This document shows positions 51,662 through 60,689 of a DNA stretch of 64,000 nucleotides, in pieces. Position numbers and translations under genes: made by a program. The stretch comes from Thermatribacter sp048814795 (GTDB lineage Bacteria; Atribacterota; Atribacteria; Atribacterales; Thermatribacteraceae). Below the pieces are notes generated by a model that saw only the letters and a program-made list of their open reading frames with translations, was not told the origin of the DNA and searched no databases. The stretch spans positions 434,001 through 498,000 of the forward strand of contig CP184673.1 of the NCBI GenBank assembly GCA_048814795.1, read 5' to 3'. Within the stretch, counting starts at the first letter, position 1. Every line of letters begins with the position of its first letter.

Positions 51662-52888
51662 ATGATGCGTTCTTTATTTGCCGGAGTTTCTGGTTTGAAA
51701 AATCACCAGACTCGCATGGACGTGATAGGTAACAATATCGCCAACGTGAACACGGTGGCTTTCAAGGCCAGCCGGGTAACTTTTGAGGACATACTCAGTC
51801 AGACTATTGAGGGAGCGAGGAGTCCTGAATCTGGAGGTTTGGGAGGCATAAACCCCAAACAGGTGGGACTGGGTACTACCATAGGGAGCATAGACACCAT
51901 ATTCACAGCGGGTAGCTTGCAGACCACCGATAACCCTACTGATTTTGCCATCCAGGGCTCGGGCTTCTTCGTAGTCAGTGATGGCGAGCAAAATTACTAT
52001 ACACGTGATGGTGCCATGAAAACTTCAGCAGACGGGGCACTGGTAAATAGCAGTGGTTACCGCCTTCAGGGCTGGATGGCTGATTCAAATGGTAACATCG
52101 ATACCACCCAGGCTTTACAGGACATCATTATTCCGGTAGGCACCCAGATGAGCCCCAAGGCTACTGGCAATGTGGGCCTTGAGGGCAATCTGGATGCCAA
52201 CGCAGCAACGGGAGATACTTATTTCACCAGCGTCCAGGTTTACGATTCCCTGGGCAACGTACATAACCTGACCATTACTTTCCAGAAAACCGCTAATCTT
52301 AATGAGTGGACCTGGGAAGCTACTCTGGATGGCAGCGCTGCCAGCTCGGGTGGTTCAGGCACTCTGGTTTTTGATGCAGCAAGTGGTGAAATTAGCTCGG
52401 GGGACACAGGTAGTGCAACTTTTACGATAACCGGAGCAGACGACCTTAGCCTAAACCTGGATTTCTCAATTCTCACTCAATTTGGGAGCTCTTCCACCGC
52501 TTACGTGGCTTCACAGGATGGTTATGAAGCCGGGTCACTGGACATGGTTACCACCGATTCAAGTGGGGTGATTACCGGCATTTTCACCAACGGTCAGTCC
52601 AAACCTCTGGCTCAGATTGCTCTGGCCAATTTCTCTAACCCCGCAGGTCTTCTCCGGGTGGGAGGCAATCTTTTCCAGATTTCCAACAATTCCGGCTTGC
52701 CCAGCATCGGTCCTGCGGGAAGCGGTGGAAGAGGAAGCATTGCAGTGGGGGCACTGGAAATGTCCAACGTGGATCTGGCTCAGGAATTTACCAACATGAT
52801 CGTTACTCAGAGAGGTTTTCAAGCTAATTCAAGAGTGATAACTACTTCTGATGAAATGCTCCAGGACCTGATAAACATCAAACGTTAG
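51662..52888 (+). CDS. flgE: Flagellar hook protein FlgE
   Basis: A 408-residue hook subunit. MRSLFAGVSGLKNHQTRMDV followed by IGNNIANVNTVAFKASRVTF is the rod/hook N-terminus; VDLAQEFTNMIVTQRGFQAN followed by SRVITTSDEMLQDLINIKR is the C-terminus. The middle has FlgE D2-type sequence (GNVGLEGNLDANAATGDTYF). A GGGGAGG ribosome binding site is present. Confidence 0.96.
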   Translation: MMRSLFAGVSGLKNHQTRMDVIGNNIANVNTVAFKASRVTFEDILSQTIEGARSPESGGLGGINPKQVGLGTTIGSIDTIFTAGSLQTTDNPTDFAIQGSGFFVVSDGEQNYYTRDGAMKTSADGALVNSSGYRLQGWMADSNGNIDTTQALQDIIIPVGTQMSPKATGNVGLEGNLDANAATGDTYFTSVQVYDSLGNVHNLTITFQKTANLNEWTWEATLDGSAASSGGSGTLVFDAASGEISSGDTGSATFTITGADDLSLNLDFSILTQFGSSSTAYVASQDGYEAGSLDMVTTDSSGVITGIFTNGQSKPLAQIALANFSNPAGLLRVGGNLFQISNNSGLPSIGPAGSGGRGSIAVGALEMSNVDLAQEFTNMIVTQRGFQANSRVITTSDEMLQDLINIKR

Positions 52889-52893
52889 CAATT

Positions 52894-52925
52894 TTTCTGG
52901 GCTCCTCCCGGGAGGAGCCCAGAAA
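52894..52925. terminator. Perfect 32-bp palindrome after flgE
   Basis: TTTCTGGGCTCCTCCC is followed immediately by its exact reverse complement. In RNA it gives a very stable hairpin with a tiny loop, 6 nt after the flgE stop. The downstream flank is purine-rich, not T-rich, so it may be an attenuator or 3'-end protector that raises flgE over motAB. Confidence 0.75.
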
Positions 52926-52936
52926 GGGAGGCAGAG

Positions 52937-53170
52937 ATGATTACAGTGACTCGCTTTAACGGATCGGTTTTCGTGGTGAATTCGGATTTGATTGAAACCG
53001 TTGAAGCTACTCCAGACACAGTAATTACCCTGATTACCGGAAAAAAATACGTGGTTCAGGAAAAGGTGGAAGAGGTTATAGAAAAGATTATCGAGTTTCG
53101 ACGCAGAAGTGGCATGGCCCGAATACTGATTCAGGAAATTAGTTCTGAACGGGGGAAGGAGAATGGATAA
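52937..53170 (+). CDS. flbD: FlbD family flagellar protein
   Basis: A 77-residue protein with the pattern MITVTRFNGSVFVVNSDLIE and TPDTVITLITGKKYVVQEKV. Small FlbD/SwrD proteins sit before motA and increase stator power in Bacillus. It overlaps motA by 8 nt. Confidence 0.9.
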   Translation: MITVTRFNGSVFVVNSDLIETVEATPDTVITLITGKKYVVQEKVEEVIEKIIEFRRRSGMARILIQEISSERGKENG

Positions 53171-53978
53171 GGCTACTCTTATTGGTCTTGCACTGGGAGT
53201 GGTTTTGCTTTTCTGGGGAATGTTCGGTTCAGCAAGCCCGCAGGTTTTTATCAGTTTTTCTTCGGTTCTCATTACCGTTGGGGGAACGCTGGCGGCGACC
53301 ATGATCAGCTTTCGCTTTGAACAGGTAATGAAAGCATTTCAGCTCTTTCAAATTGCCATGAAAGAAAAACTTCCTTCCTCACAGGAAGTTATTTCTGTTT
53401 TGGTTTCACTCGCTGAAAAAGCCCGCAAAGAAGGTCTACTGGCGCTTGAAGAGGAGTCGGAGCGTTTTGAAGATCCTTTCTTTAAGAAAGGAATTCAACT
53501 GGTGGTTGATGGAACCGATCCCCAGTTAGTTAAAAGCATTCTGGAGACCGAACTTCTATTTTTGGAAGAACGCCACAAGATGGGTCGTTCCATTTTTGAG
53601 ACCATGGGCACCTTTTCCCCCGCTTTCGGTCTTATTGGCACTTTGATCGGTCTGGTGGCTATGCTGGTTAATCTTGATGACCCTAAAAAGGTTGGTCCCG
53701 GCATGGCGGTGGCTCTTTTGACCACTCTTTACGGGGCTATCATTGCCAATCTTTTCTGCCTTCCGGTAGCCAACAAGCTTAAGTTGCGAAGCCAGGAAGA
53801 AATTCTGCTTAAAGAAGTAATCATTGAGGGCATACTTTCTATCCAGGCTGGAGATAACCCACGCATCGTTGAGGAAAAGCTCAAGTCGTTCTTTGCTCCA
53901 GAAGTTAGAGAAGCTTTTGAGCGGGAACGGGAAACTGGAGAGCGAGTTATAACTTTACGAAGAGAAGCAGGAGGTTGA
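53163..53978 (+). CDS. motA: Flagellar motor stator protein MotA
   Basis: A 271-residue stator channel subunit with four spans: two near the N-terminus (ATLIGLALGVVLLFWGMFGS, VFISFSSVLITVGGTLAATM) and two after a cytoplasmic loop (FGLIGTLIGLVAMLVNLDDP, VALLTTLYGAIIANLFCLPV). The charged loop touching FliG lies between. The ion (proton or sodium) is not decided by the sequence I can read. Confidence 0.95.
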   Translation: MDKATLIGLALGVVLLFWGMFGSASPQVFISFSSVLITVGGTLAATMISFRFEQVMKAFQLFQIAMKEKLPSSQEVISVLVSLAEKARKEGLLALEEESERFEDPFFKKGIQLVVDGTDPQLVKSILETELLFLEERHKMGRSIFETMGTFSPAFGLIGTLIGLVAMLVNLDDPKKVGPGMAVALLTTLYGAIIANLFCLPVANKLKLRSQEEILLKEVIIEGILSIQAGDNPRIVEEKLKSFFAPEVREAFERERETGERVITLRREAGG

Positions 53979-53985
53979 GGGTGAA

Positions 53986-54714
53986 ATGCCAAGACCCAGA
54001 AAGGATGAAGAGGCGCCTCCGGGTGCACCACTTTGGACTCAAACTTATGGTGATTTCATGTCGCTGCTTCTTTGCTTTTTTGTGCTCCTTTTTGCACTCT
54101 CCACTATTGACGTGGCTCGTTTTAAGGAGGTTATTTCTTCTATTCAGGGTGCGCTGGGTGTTCTGGAGGGTGGTCCCAGGGTTTTACAACCCTCGGACAT
54201 TCCAGTCCCCAAACCGCCAACTCAGATTAATCCTTCGGGGCTGGTGGAGCTGAAGCTGGCTGGTCTCAAGAGGGAAATTGAAAAAAAACTCATAAAGGAA
54301 AAAGCAATTTCCCCTGAAAAGGTGAATGTTAGAATTGATGAACGAGGCCTGGTGATAACTTTTTTGGATAACGTGTTCTTTGATCTGGGTAGTGCTGACC
54401 TGAGGCCAGAAATGATTTCTGTACTGCATGCGGTCGCCGATGTTTTGAAAGAAATCGATAATTCGGTGCGCATTGAGGGACACACCTGTGATCTGCCCAT
54501 ACACACTCCCCGTTTTCCGTCTAACTGGGAGTTGTCTGCGGGGAGGGCAATTGCAGTTTTGCGATACTTTGTTGAAAAAGAGGGCATACCCCCTGAGCGC
54601 TTGATAGCGGTGGGGTATGGGCAGTATCGTCCTCTGGTTCCTAATTTAGACGAAGAACACCGAAGAAAAAACCGCCGGGTAGAGATAGTAATTTTACGAG
54701 AAAAGGAGGTATAG
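53986..54714 (+). CDS. motB: Flagellar motor stator protein MotB
   Basis: A 242-residue stator anchor. WTQTYGDFMSLLLCFFVLLF contains the ion-carrying aspartate at the start of the single span. The C-terminal OmpA-like domain has SVRIEGHTCDLPIHTPRFPS, NWELSAGRAIAVLRYFVE and ERLIAVGYGQYRPL for peptidoglycan binding. Confidence 0.95.
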   Translation: MPRPRKDEEAPPGAPLWTQTYGDFMSLLLCFFVLLFALSTIDVARFKEVISSIQGALGVLEGGPRVLQPSDIPVPKPPTQINPSGLVELKLAGLKREIEKKLIKEKAISPEKVNVRIDERGLVITFLDNVFFDLGSADLRPEMISVLHAVADVLKEIDNSVRIEGHTCDLPIHTPRFPSNWELSAGRAIAVLRYFVEKEGIPPERLIAVGYGQYRPLVPNLDEEHRRKNRRVEIVILREKEV

Positions 54715-54719
54715 CCACC

Positions 54720-55208
54720 ATGCCAGAAGAAGTAGGATCTCAGGAAGCAGAAGAGGTTGTGGAGGAAGAAAAGAGCACTTCCCCGATGAAAAAAATAATG
54801 CTTTTTGCCACTCTGGGCCTGGTCGTCCTTATGGCCTTTTTTTACGTTAAGCAGAGTGGTCTGTTGCAAAAGTTTCTGGGGGAGAAAGAAGCTAAGCCCA
54901 AACCGCCCCTGGTCTATACTTTTGATCAACAGTTTCTGGTTAACCTTGCCGACGAAGATGTTTTGCGCTATGTAAAGGTGGTGCTGAGTGTATCCACTCC
55001 CGATCAAAAGGTTATCGATGAGATTAAAAAGCGCATGGTGGAAGTTAGGGACGCTATAATTCTGGTAATCAGTTCCAGAAAATCCGAAGAACTTCTCAAA
55101 CCGGAAGGTAAGGAAAAATTAAAGAATGATATTGCGGAGACTCTCAATAACCTTTTGAGCAGTGGGAAGGTAGAGCAGATTTATTTTGTTGACTTTGTAA
55201 TGCAGTAA
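54720..55208 (+). CDS. fliL: Flagellar basal body-associated protein FliL
   Basis: A 162-residue protein with an acidic N-tail, one span at about 22-43 (KKIMLFATLGLVVLMAFFYV), and a periplasmic domain (YTFDQQFLVNLADEDVLRYV, KEKLKNDIAETLNNLLSSGK followed by VEQIYFVDFVMQ). It rings and activates the stator. Confidence 0.92.
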   Translation: MPEEVGSQEAEEVVEEEKSTSPMKKIMLFATLGLVVLMAFFYVKQSGLLQKFLGEKEAKPKPPLVYTFDQQFLVNLADEDVLRYVKVVLSVSTPDQKVIDEIKKRMVEVRDAIILVISSRKSEELLKPEGKEKLKNDIAETLNNLLSSGKVEQIYFVDFVMQ

Positions 55209-55226
55209 TCATGAGGATATGAAAAC

Positions 55227-56231
55227 ATGGGCAAGGAAATTTTGTCTCAGGAAGAAATTGATGCACTGCTTAAAACCCTTACTGAAGGGGAAGAAGCTGC
55301 CGAAACCGTTAAGCAAGAGATAGAGAAAGAAAAGGTTTCGGAAAGGCGGATTAAGGTCTACGATTTTAAAAGACCGGAGAGATTTTCCAAAGATCAAATC
55401 CGCACTTTCCACATGATATTTTCGGCCTTTTCGCGCCTTGCTTCCAGCAGCCTGGCAGCTTTTTTGAGGAGTAGGGTGCAGATTAATCTCCTTTCCGTTG
55501 ATCAACTAACTTACGATGAGTTTGTACGTTCTGTTCCCAGCCCCACTTATTTGTGTATTTTTTCCATGCTGCCGCTTGAGGGAAGATGTCTGCTTCAGAT
55601 TAGCTTAGACATAGTCTTTTTGATGTTAGACCGCCTGTTAGGAGGACCGGGAGAGATTCCGGCAAATATCAGAGCCCTTACCGAGATTGAGAACCGGATT
55701 ATGGGTGGCATTATGGAAAGGGTCATGATGGCCATGGCAGAAGCCTGGAGTAGCATTTACAGCATTGAACCTCGAATTGAAGCTATGGAGTCTAACCTCG
55801 AGTTCGTGCAGATAGTTTCCAGTAACGATATGGTAATTCTCTTTAGCTTTGAGATTGAGATAGGAGACCGACAGGGGATGTTAACCATGTGCATACCGTA
55901 TATCGTGGTTGAGCCCATTACCAGGAGCTTGAGTGCTTCTCTGTGGTTTGCTTCCCGCAAAAGCAGTGATCCGGAGGTCCAGAAAAATGTGGAGCGCCTG
56001 ATAACCAGAGTAAAACTACCCATCTCTGTGGAGCTGGGGAGAACCAATATTTCTCTCGGCGACTTTTTGCATCTTGAGGTGGGGGATGTGGTGGTGCTTG
56101 ACCAGAGAATTGACCGACCCCTTAATGTTCGGGTGGGCAAGAAAGTGAAAATGGTTGGTGTGCCTGGACGCATAGGCAGTAGAATCGCGGTGCGAGTGGA
56201 CCGCTTGAAGGAGGAAATAAACCATGAGTGA
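55227..56231 (+). CDS. fliM: Flagellar motor switch protein FliM
   Basis: A 334-residue C-ring protein. The N-terminal CheY-binding peptide is ILSQEEIDALLKTL. The middle domain includes RTFHMIFSAFSRLASSSLAA and GGPGEIPANIRALTEIENRI. The SpoA-type C-domain includes LPISVELGRTNISLGDFLHL. Overlaps fliY by 8 nt. Confidence 0.95.
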   Translation: MGKEILSQEEIDALLKTLTEGEEAAETVKQEIEKEKVSERRIKVYDFKRPERFSKDQIRTFHMIFSAFSRLASSSLAAFLRSRVQINLLSVDQLTYDEFVRSVPSPTYLCIFSMLPLEGRCLLQISLDIVFLMLDRLLGGPGEIPANIRALTEIENRIMGGIMERVMMAMAEAWSSIYSIEPRIEAMESNLEFVQIVSSNDMVILFSFEIEIGDRQGMLTMCIPYIVVEPITRSLSASLWFASRKSSDPEVQKNVERLITRVKLPISVELGRTNISLGDFLHLEVGDVVVLDQRIDRPLNVRVGKKVKMVGVPGRIGSRIAVRVDRLKEEINHE

Positions 56232-57267
56232 AGAGCTTCTGACTCCTCAAGAAAAAGATGTGTTAGGGGAAATATCCAATATTTCCATGGGTTCTGCAGC
56301 CACTGCTTTAAGTGGCCTTCTGGGAAAAAGGGTAGAAATTACTGTTCCCCGGGTTGAGGTAATTTCCTCACAAGAGGTGGATGCTTTTTTCCCGAAAGAA
56401 CATATCCTGGTGAAGGTTCTTTATGCAGAGGGTCTACGAGGAAGCAATATACTACTCATCAAAAACGAAGACGCAAAGGCCATGGTAAGTCTTATGATGG
56501 GTGGAGATGGAAAAAGTGATCTCCCCCAGGAAATTGACGAGTTGGGAATCAGCGCTCTTGGTGAAGCTATGAATCAGATGACGGGTTCTGCTTCAACAGC
56601 ACTTTCCGACTTTTTGGGTCTTCGAGTGAGCATTTCTCCGCCGGAGGTGATCTTTGAAGAAGTTACTGAAGCAGAAAGAAAATGGGTGGAAGAACAGGGC
56701 GAAGAACACCTGGTGGCCATAACTTTTCGCCTGGTGGTGGAGGAAGTCATCGATAGTTCCATGATTCAGTTGGTCCCCCTGAGCCTGGCCAGGGAGATCG
56801 TTGGTTCACTTCTTCCTGAGGAAGAAGTTGCTTCGCCTGAAGGAGCAAGTGAAGAGGCTGCAACAGAGCTTAAGGGCGAAGGTACTGAGGAGGTCGGGGA
56901 AGAGAAGCCTCTCCAGAAAGAAAGTAAGCCCACAGTTGAAGCTAAAAGGGTCGAGTTTGCTGAATTTAAAAAGAAGGAAGAGCCTGCCGAAAAGGTTAAC
57001 CTGGAATTACTCATGGATGTTAGTCTGCCCGTGATAGTGGAGTTGGGAAGAACTCGCCTGAGCATAAGTGAGATCCTGGACCTGGGTCCTGGATCCGTTA
57101 TCGAACTTGATAAGTTAGCCGGTGAGCCAGCAGATCTTTACGTAAACGATGTCCTTTTTGCCCGTGGTGAGGTGGTAGTGATTGAAGAGAATTTTGGGGT
57201 GAGGATTACCGAAATCATCAAGCCCGAGGAGCGTATTAAATCCTTGAAAGAAGCGAGGGTTCAGTGA
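56224..57267 (+). CDS. fliY: Flagellar motor switch phosphatase FliY (CheC-FliN fusion)
   Basis: A 347-residue protein. The N-terminal CheC-like domain has both phosphatase motifs: LGEISNISMGSAATALSGLL and ALGEAMNQMTGSASTALSDF, so CheY-P dephosphorylation at the switch is likely. A charged linker (about 200-255) leads to a SpoA/FliN domain (LPVIVELGRTRLSISEILDL). This form replaces separate FliN and CheC or CheZ. Confidence 0.92.
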   Translation: MSEELLTPQEKDVLGEISNISMGSAATALSGLLGKRVEITVPRVEVISSQEVDAFFPKEHILVKVLYAEGLRGSNILLIKNEDAKAMVSLMMGGDGKSDLPQEIDELGISALGEAMNQMTGSASTALSDFLGLRVSISPPEVIFEEVTEAERKWVEEQGEEHLVAITFRLVVEEVIDSSMIQLVPLSLAREIVGSLLPEEEVASPEGASEEAATELKGEGTEEVGEEKPLQKESKPTVEAKRVEFAEFKKKEEPAEKVNLELLMDVSLPVIVELGRTRLSISEILDLGPGSVIELDKLAGEPADLYVNDVLFARGEVVVIEENFGVRITEIIKPEERIKSLKEARVQ

Positions 57268-57713
57268 TCGTGCGATTACTCTGGAGTGTTGGGTTGTTTT
57301 CCTTTTTCACAGTTTTTGAAAGGGTGGTTTTTGCTCAGGAGGAACTCGAGCTTCCTGAGGTATCTCCCCCCTCTTTCTCGGGAGGAGTTGATGTGCTCAG
57401 GGTAGTTCTGGCCTTTCTGTTGCTGGTTTTGTGTTTATGGGGCCTTTACTATTTCCTGAGGCGTTTTGCAAGAGAAAAGCCTCGCCTTGCTTCCTCTCGC
57501 TACATGGTTTTGCTGGATTTTTTCCCGGTCAGTCAGAAGTTATCAGTTTATCTTTTTCGGGTTGGGGAGCGAGTGATCATGCTGGCTCAAAGTGGCAGTA
57601 CGGTTCGGGAAATTGCTGAGTTTCAAATGGAAGAACTTGAAGAGCAGAAACCCACTTCCTCGGGTTTCACTTCCTATCTGGATCTTATCCTGGGACGAAG
57701 GAAAAGCGATTAA
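57264..57713 (+). CDS. fliO: Flagellar biosynthetic protein FliO
   Basis: A 149-residue protein with a signal-like N-terminus, one span at about 38-60 (LRVVLAFLLLVLCLWGLYYF) and a basic cytoplasmic domain (RYMVLLDFFPVSQKLSVYLF) with FliO character. It assists FliP oligomerisation. GTG start overlaps the fliY stop by 4 nt. Confidence 0.82.
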   Translation: MIVRLLWSVGLFSFFTVFERVVFAQEELELPEVSPPSFSGGVDVLRVVLAFLLLVLCLWGLYYFLRRFAREKPRLASSRYMVLLDFFPVSQKLSVYLFRVGERVIMLAQSGSTVREIAEFQMEELEEQKPTSSGFTSYLDLILGRRKSD

Positions 57714-57714
57714 A

Positions 57715-58500
57715 ATGGAGGGCCGATTTTTGCTCTTGAGGATGAAAAAGAGTCTTTACTGGTTGATTTTTCTTGCTTTCCTGGTGTTTTCGTCTGGACT
57801 GGCTCAGGCTCAGGAAACTCCTTTGTTTATTCCGCGCATTACCATTGAACCTCAAACTGCCGAGCAGCCCGAGCAGTTTGTGTTTGCTTTGCAAGTTCTG
57901 ATTTTTCTGACTGTTTTGAGTCTGGCTCCGGCTATTTTGATCCTGCTCACTTCTTTCACCAGAATCGTGGTGGTGCTGGCTTTCGTACGCAATGCTCTGG
58001 GTTCTCCTCAAATACCTCCCACTCCCGTTTTGATAGGACTGGCCCTATTTTTAACTTATTTTGTTATGGCCCCAACCTTTTCTCAGCTCAATCAAGAGGT
58101 ATTAACGCCTTTTATGGATGGTTCAATCACCCAGAGCGAGGCTTTTAGCAAGGGGGAAGCTATCCTGCGTGATTTCATGTTCCGCCAGACTCAGGAGAAA
58201 GACCTGGCACTCATGGTTTCTCTGGCCAAGATTCCCCGACCCAGAAACCGTGATGAAGTGCCCACCTATGTTCTTATCCCGGCCTTTGTTTTGAGTGAAC
58301 TGAAAATTGCTTTCACACTGGGTTTCATTATCTATGTTCCCTTTTTACTTATTGACATGGTGGTAGCCAGTATCTTAATGTCCATGGGAATGATGATGCT
58401 CCCACCGGTGATGATTTCCCTTCCTTTTAAAATACTGCTTTTTGTCCTGGTGGATGGTTGGGAATTGATTACCCGGGGCCTGGTGCTTTCCGTTCGTTAA
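57715..58500 (+). CDS. fliP: Flagellar export apparatus protein FliP
   Basis: A 261-residue export-gate subunit, starting at ATG 57715, 1 nt after the fliO stop, with a cleavable signal peptide (cleavage near GLAQAQ). FLTVLSLAPAILILLTSFTR, PTPVLIGLALFLTYFVMAP, TYVLIPAFVLSELKIAFTLG and SMGMMMLPPVMISLPFKILL are the family landmarks. Longer upstream frames overlap fliO and are unlikely. Confidence 0.95.
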   Translation: MEGRFLLLRMKKSLYWLIFLAFLVFSSGLAQAQETPLFIPRITIEPQTAEQPEQFVFALQVLIFLTVLSLAPAILILLTSFTRIVVVLAFVRNALGSPQIPPTPVLIGLALFLTYFVMAPTFSQLNQEVLTPFMDGSITQSEAFSKGEAILRDFMFRQTQEKDLALMVSLAKIPRPRNRDEVPTYVLIPAFVLSELKIAFTLGFIIYVPFLLIDMVVASILMSMGMMMLPPVMISLPFKILLFVLVDGWELITRGLVLSVR

Positions 58501-58515
58501 TTGAGGTGAGAAGAG

Positions 58516-58785
58516 TTGCTGGAAAATCTGGTGATGGAAATTGGGAGGGAAAGCCTGCTTGTGGTTATGAAAGTGGCGCTTCCCATACTGGGAGCAGCGC
58601 TTCTGGTGGGTATTCTGGTAAGTATTTTCCAGGCGGTTACCCAGATTCACGAACTAACCCTTACTTTCGTACCCAAGATCCTGGTGGTGTTTCTCATTCT
58701 GGCTTTGCTCGGTCCCTGGATGTTGAGAGTTTTAATGGACTTTGCAGCGGGTCTTTTCTGGAATCTGCCTTCCTTCATAAGGTGA
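58516..58785 (+). CDS. fliQ: Flagellar export apparatus protein FliQ
   Basis: An 89-residue two-span gate protein: LLVVMKVALPILGAALLVGI followed by LVSIFQAVTQIHELTLTFVP is the diagnostic segment. TTG start behind GAGGTGAGAAG. Confidence 0.94.
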   Translation: MLENLVMEIGRESLLVVMKVALPILGAALLVGILVSIFQAVTQIHELTLTFVPKILVVFLILALLGPWMLRVLMDFAAGLFWNLPSFIR

Positions 58786-58786
58786 C

Positions 58787-59566
58787 ATGAGCGAGATCCT
58801 GGGGGTTCTGGCTGGCAATCTCTTGCCTTTTATCCTGGTCTGGATACGCTTTTTGGGTCTTTTTTTGATGGCCCCGGTTTTTAATTCCCGCTTTATCCCT
58901 CCTCTGGCCAAGATCGGCCTTGCTTTTCTGGTGGCGGTGATAGTTTTCCCGCTGGTGGATTTCGACCACAACTGGGCCACCCTGAATGTTCGTTATTTGG
59001 TTGCTGTTTTCTCGGAAAGTCTTACTGGCTTTGCACTGGGGTTGATTGTGTCTTTCGTGTTTGCCTGTATCCAGATTGCTGGCGAGATAGTGGACTTTGA
59101 GATGGGATTCAGTTACGTTAACGTGGTAGATCCCCTCTCCAACCTGGGAGCTTCAGTAGTAGGGCAGTTTTACCTGATGCTGGCCACCCTTTATTATTTA
59201 GGCATCAATGGTCATCACCTTGCTTTGCGTGCACTGGTTCGTTCTTTCCGTTTTCTCCCTCCAGGGGGTTTTCTGCTGGGAGAAAACCTGCTCACTCCTT
59301 TCCTCGATCTCGTTCAGGAGGTTATGGTGTTGGCTCTGCAAATTGCAGCTCCGGTCATGGCGGCTCTCTTTTTGACCAACCTTACCCTGGCGATTATTTC
59401 CCGGGCCATACCTCAGATGAATGTGTTCGTGGTAGGCTTGCCCCTCAATTTGGGGATAGGGATCTGGGTGATTCTTTCTGCTCTACCCTATTTTTTCCCC
59501 CTTCTGAGCCGGGTTACCGAGTTTTTTGTGGGAGCGCTCCTGCGTTTTCTGCTTCCTGCAGGTTGA
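58787..59566 (+). CDS. fliR: Flagellar export apparatus protein FliR
   Basis: A 259-residue multi-span gate protein: FILVWIRFLGLFLMAPVFNS, AGEIVDFEMGFSYVNVVDPL, APVMAALFLTNLTLAIISRA and PQMNVFVVGLPLNLGIGIWV. It starts 1 nt after the fliQ stop. Confidence 0.95.
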   Translation: MSEILGVLAGNLLPFILVWIRFLGLFLMAPVFNSRFIPPLAKIGLAFLVAVIVFPLVDFDHNWATLNVRYLVAVFSESLTGFALGLIVSFVFACIQIAGEIVDFEMGFSYVNVVDPLSNLGASVVGQFYLMLATLYYLGINGHHLALRALVRSFRFLPPGGFLLGENLLTPFLDLVQEVMVLALQIAAPVMAALFLTNLTLAIISRAIPQMNVFVVGLPLNLGIGIWVILSALPYFFPLLSRVTEFFVGALLRFLLPAG

Positions 59567-59578
59567 GCAGGCTGAAAA

Positions 59579-59595
59579 TTGGCAATTAAATTTAT
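59579..59595 (+). promoter_or_regulatory. Variant -24/-12 promoter before flhB
   Basis: TTGGCAA (59579-59585), 5 nt, TTTAT (59591-59595). Predicted start near 59605, about 14 nt before the flhB ATG. It would be an internal promoter for flhB-flhA-pilZ-cheB in the only sizeable gap of this part of the operon. Confidence 0.48.
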
Positions 59596-59618
59596 CTAAA
59601 AGTTGCAGGTGAGGATAC

Positions 59619-60680
59619 ATGCCGGCTCAGGAGAAAACCGAAGCTCCAACGCCAAGACGGAGAGAAGAGCTCCGCAGAAAAGGGCAGGTTCCAAAGAGTG
59701 TAGATTTTAGCACCGCCTTCAGCTTTTTGGTTACCTTTTCTGTGGTAAGTTTTTTGGTCGCTTCTTTAATGCAACAGTGGGAGGGTTTTACGAGTACTTT
59801 CTGGATAGACGCTTTCCGACTTCAGGAAAGAGGAATGGAATGGGTGCTGAGCCTTTCTAAGACAGTTTTTCTCTTCTATGCCCGGATGGTGGCACCGGTG
59901 GCGCTAATTGCTGCAGGGATAGGTCTTTTCATGGGTTTTTTGCAAACTGGTTTCGTTGTTTCTTTTGAGAAATTGAAACCCCAGTTTCAGTATGTTAATC
60001 CCTTGAAGGGTGTGGAAAGGCTTTTTTCACTGCGCACTTTCATGGAGTTTTTAAAAGTGAGCCTCAAGGTGTTACTTGGTATAGTCCTGGCCTATCTCAT
60101 TCTCAAATCAGTGCTGCCAGATCTCTCTGCACTCTCCTTTATGGAGCTTCGCTCTGCCCTTTCTCTGGTTGGTGGTGTAGCGGAGAGGCTGGGTTTTTCT
60201 CTGGGGGCTCTCTTTTTGGGCATTGGTTTTTTTGATTTTTTTTACCAGCGCTTTGAATATGAGCGCAATATCCGAATGACCAAAGAAGAGCTTAAAGAAG
60301 AGCTTAAGAAGACTGAGGGCGATCCCTTGGTGCGCTCCCGAATACGCTCTAAGCAACGCGAGATAGCTCGTCTGCACATGATGCAGGAAGTTCCTAAGGC
60401 GCAGGTGGTGGTTACCAATCCTACTCATGTAGCCTGTGCGCTGCGTTATGAACGCGGAACGATGAGAGCGCCGGTTCTGGTGGCTAAAGGTAAAAATTTT
60501 CTGGCCCAACGTATCAAACAAATTGCCAGGGAGAATAAGGTACCTATTGTTGAGAACAAAAAGGTGGCCTGGGACCTTTACAAGTCTTGTAAGATCGGGC
60601 AGGAGATACCCGGCTTTCTGTATCGAGCAGTTGCTGAAATCCTGGCCTTTGTTTATCGGCTTAAAAAGAACCTGGTTTGA
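59619..60680 (+). CDS. flhB: Flagellar export switch protein FlhB
   Basis: A 353-residue protein. EAPTPRRREELRRKGQVPKS at the N-terminus, four spans, then a cytoplasmic domain with the self-cleavage motif NPTH in VVVTNPTHVACALRYERGTM. It changes export from hook to filament proteins after FliK signals. Confidence 0.96.
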   Translation: MPAQEKTEAPTPRRREELRRKGQVPKSVDFSTAFSFLVTFSVVSFLVASLMQQWEGFTSTFWIDAFRLQERGMEWVLSLSKTVFLFYARMVAPVALIAAGIGLFMGFLQTGFVVSFEKLKPQFQYVNPLKGVERLFSLRTFMEFLKVSLKVLLGIVLAYLILKSVLPDLSALSFMELRSALSLVGGVAERLGFSLGALFLGIGFFDFFYQRFEYERNIRMTKEELKEELKKTEGDPLVRSRIRSKQREIARLHMMQEVPKAQVVVTNPTHVACALRYERGTMRAPVLVAKGKNFLAQRIKQIARENKVPIVENKKVAWDLYKSCKIGQEIPGFLYRAVAEILAFVYRLKKNLV

Positions 60681-60689
60681 GGTGAGGTT

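Noticed and set aside
57592..57714. An N-terminal extension of FliP
   Set aside because: It overlaps fliO by about 120 nt and would precede the signal peptide; ATG 57715 gives the usual FliP length.
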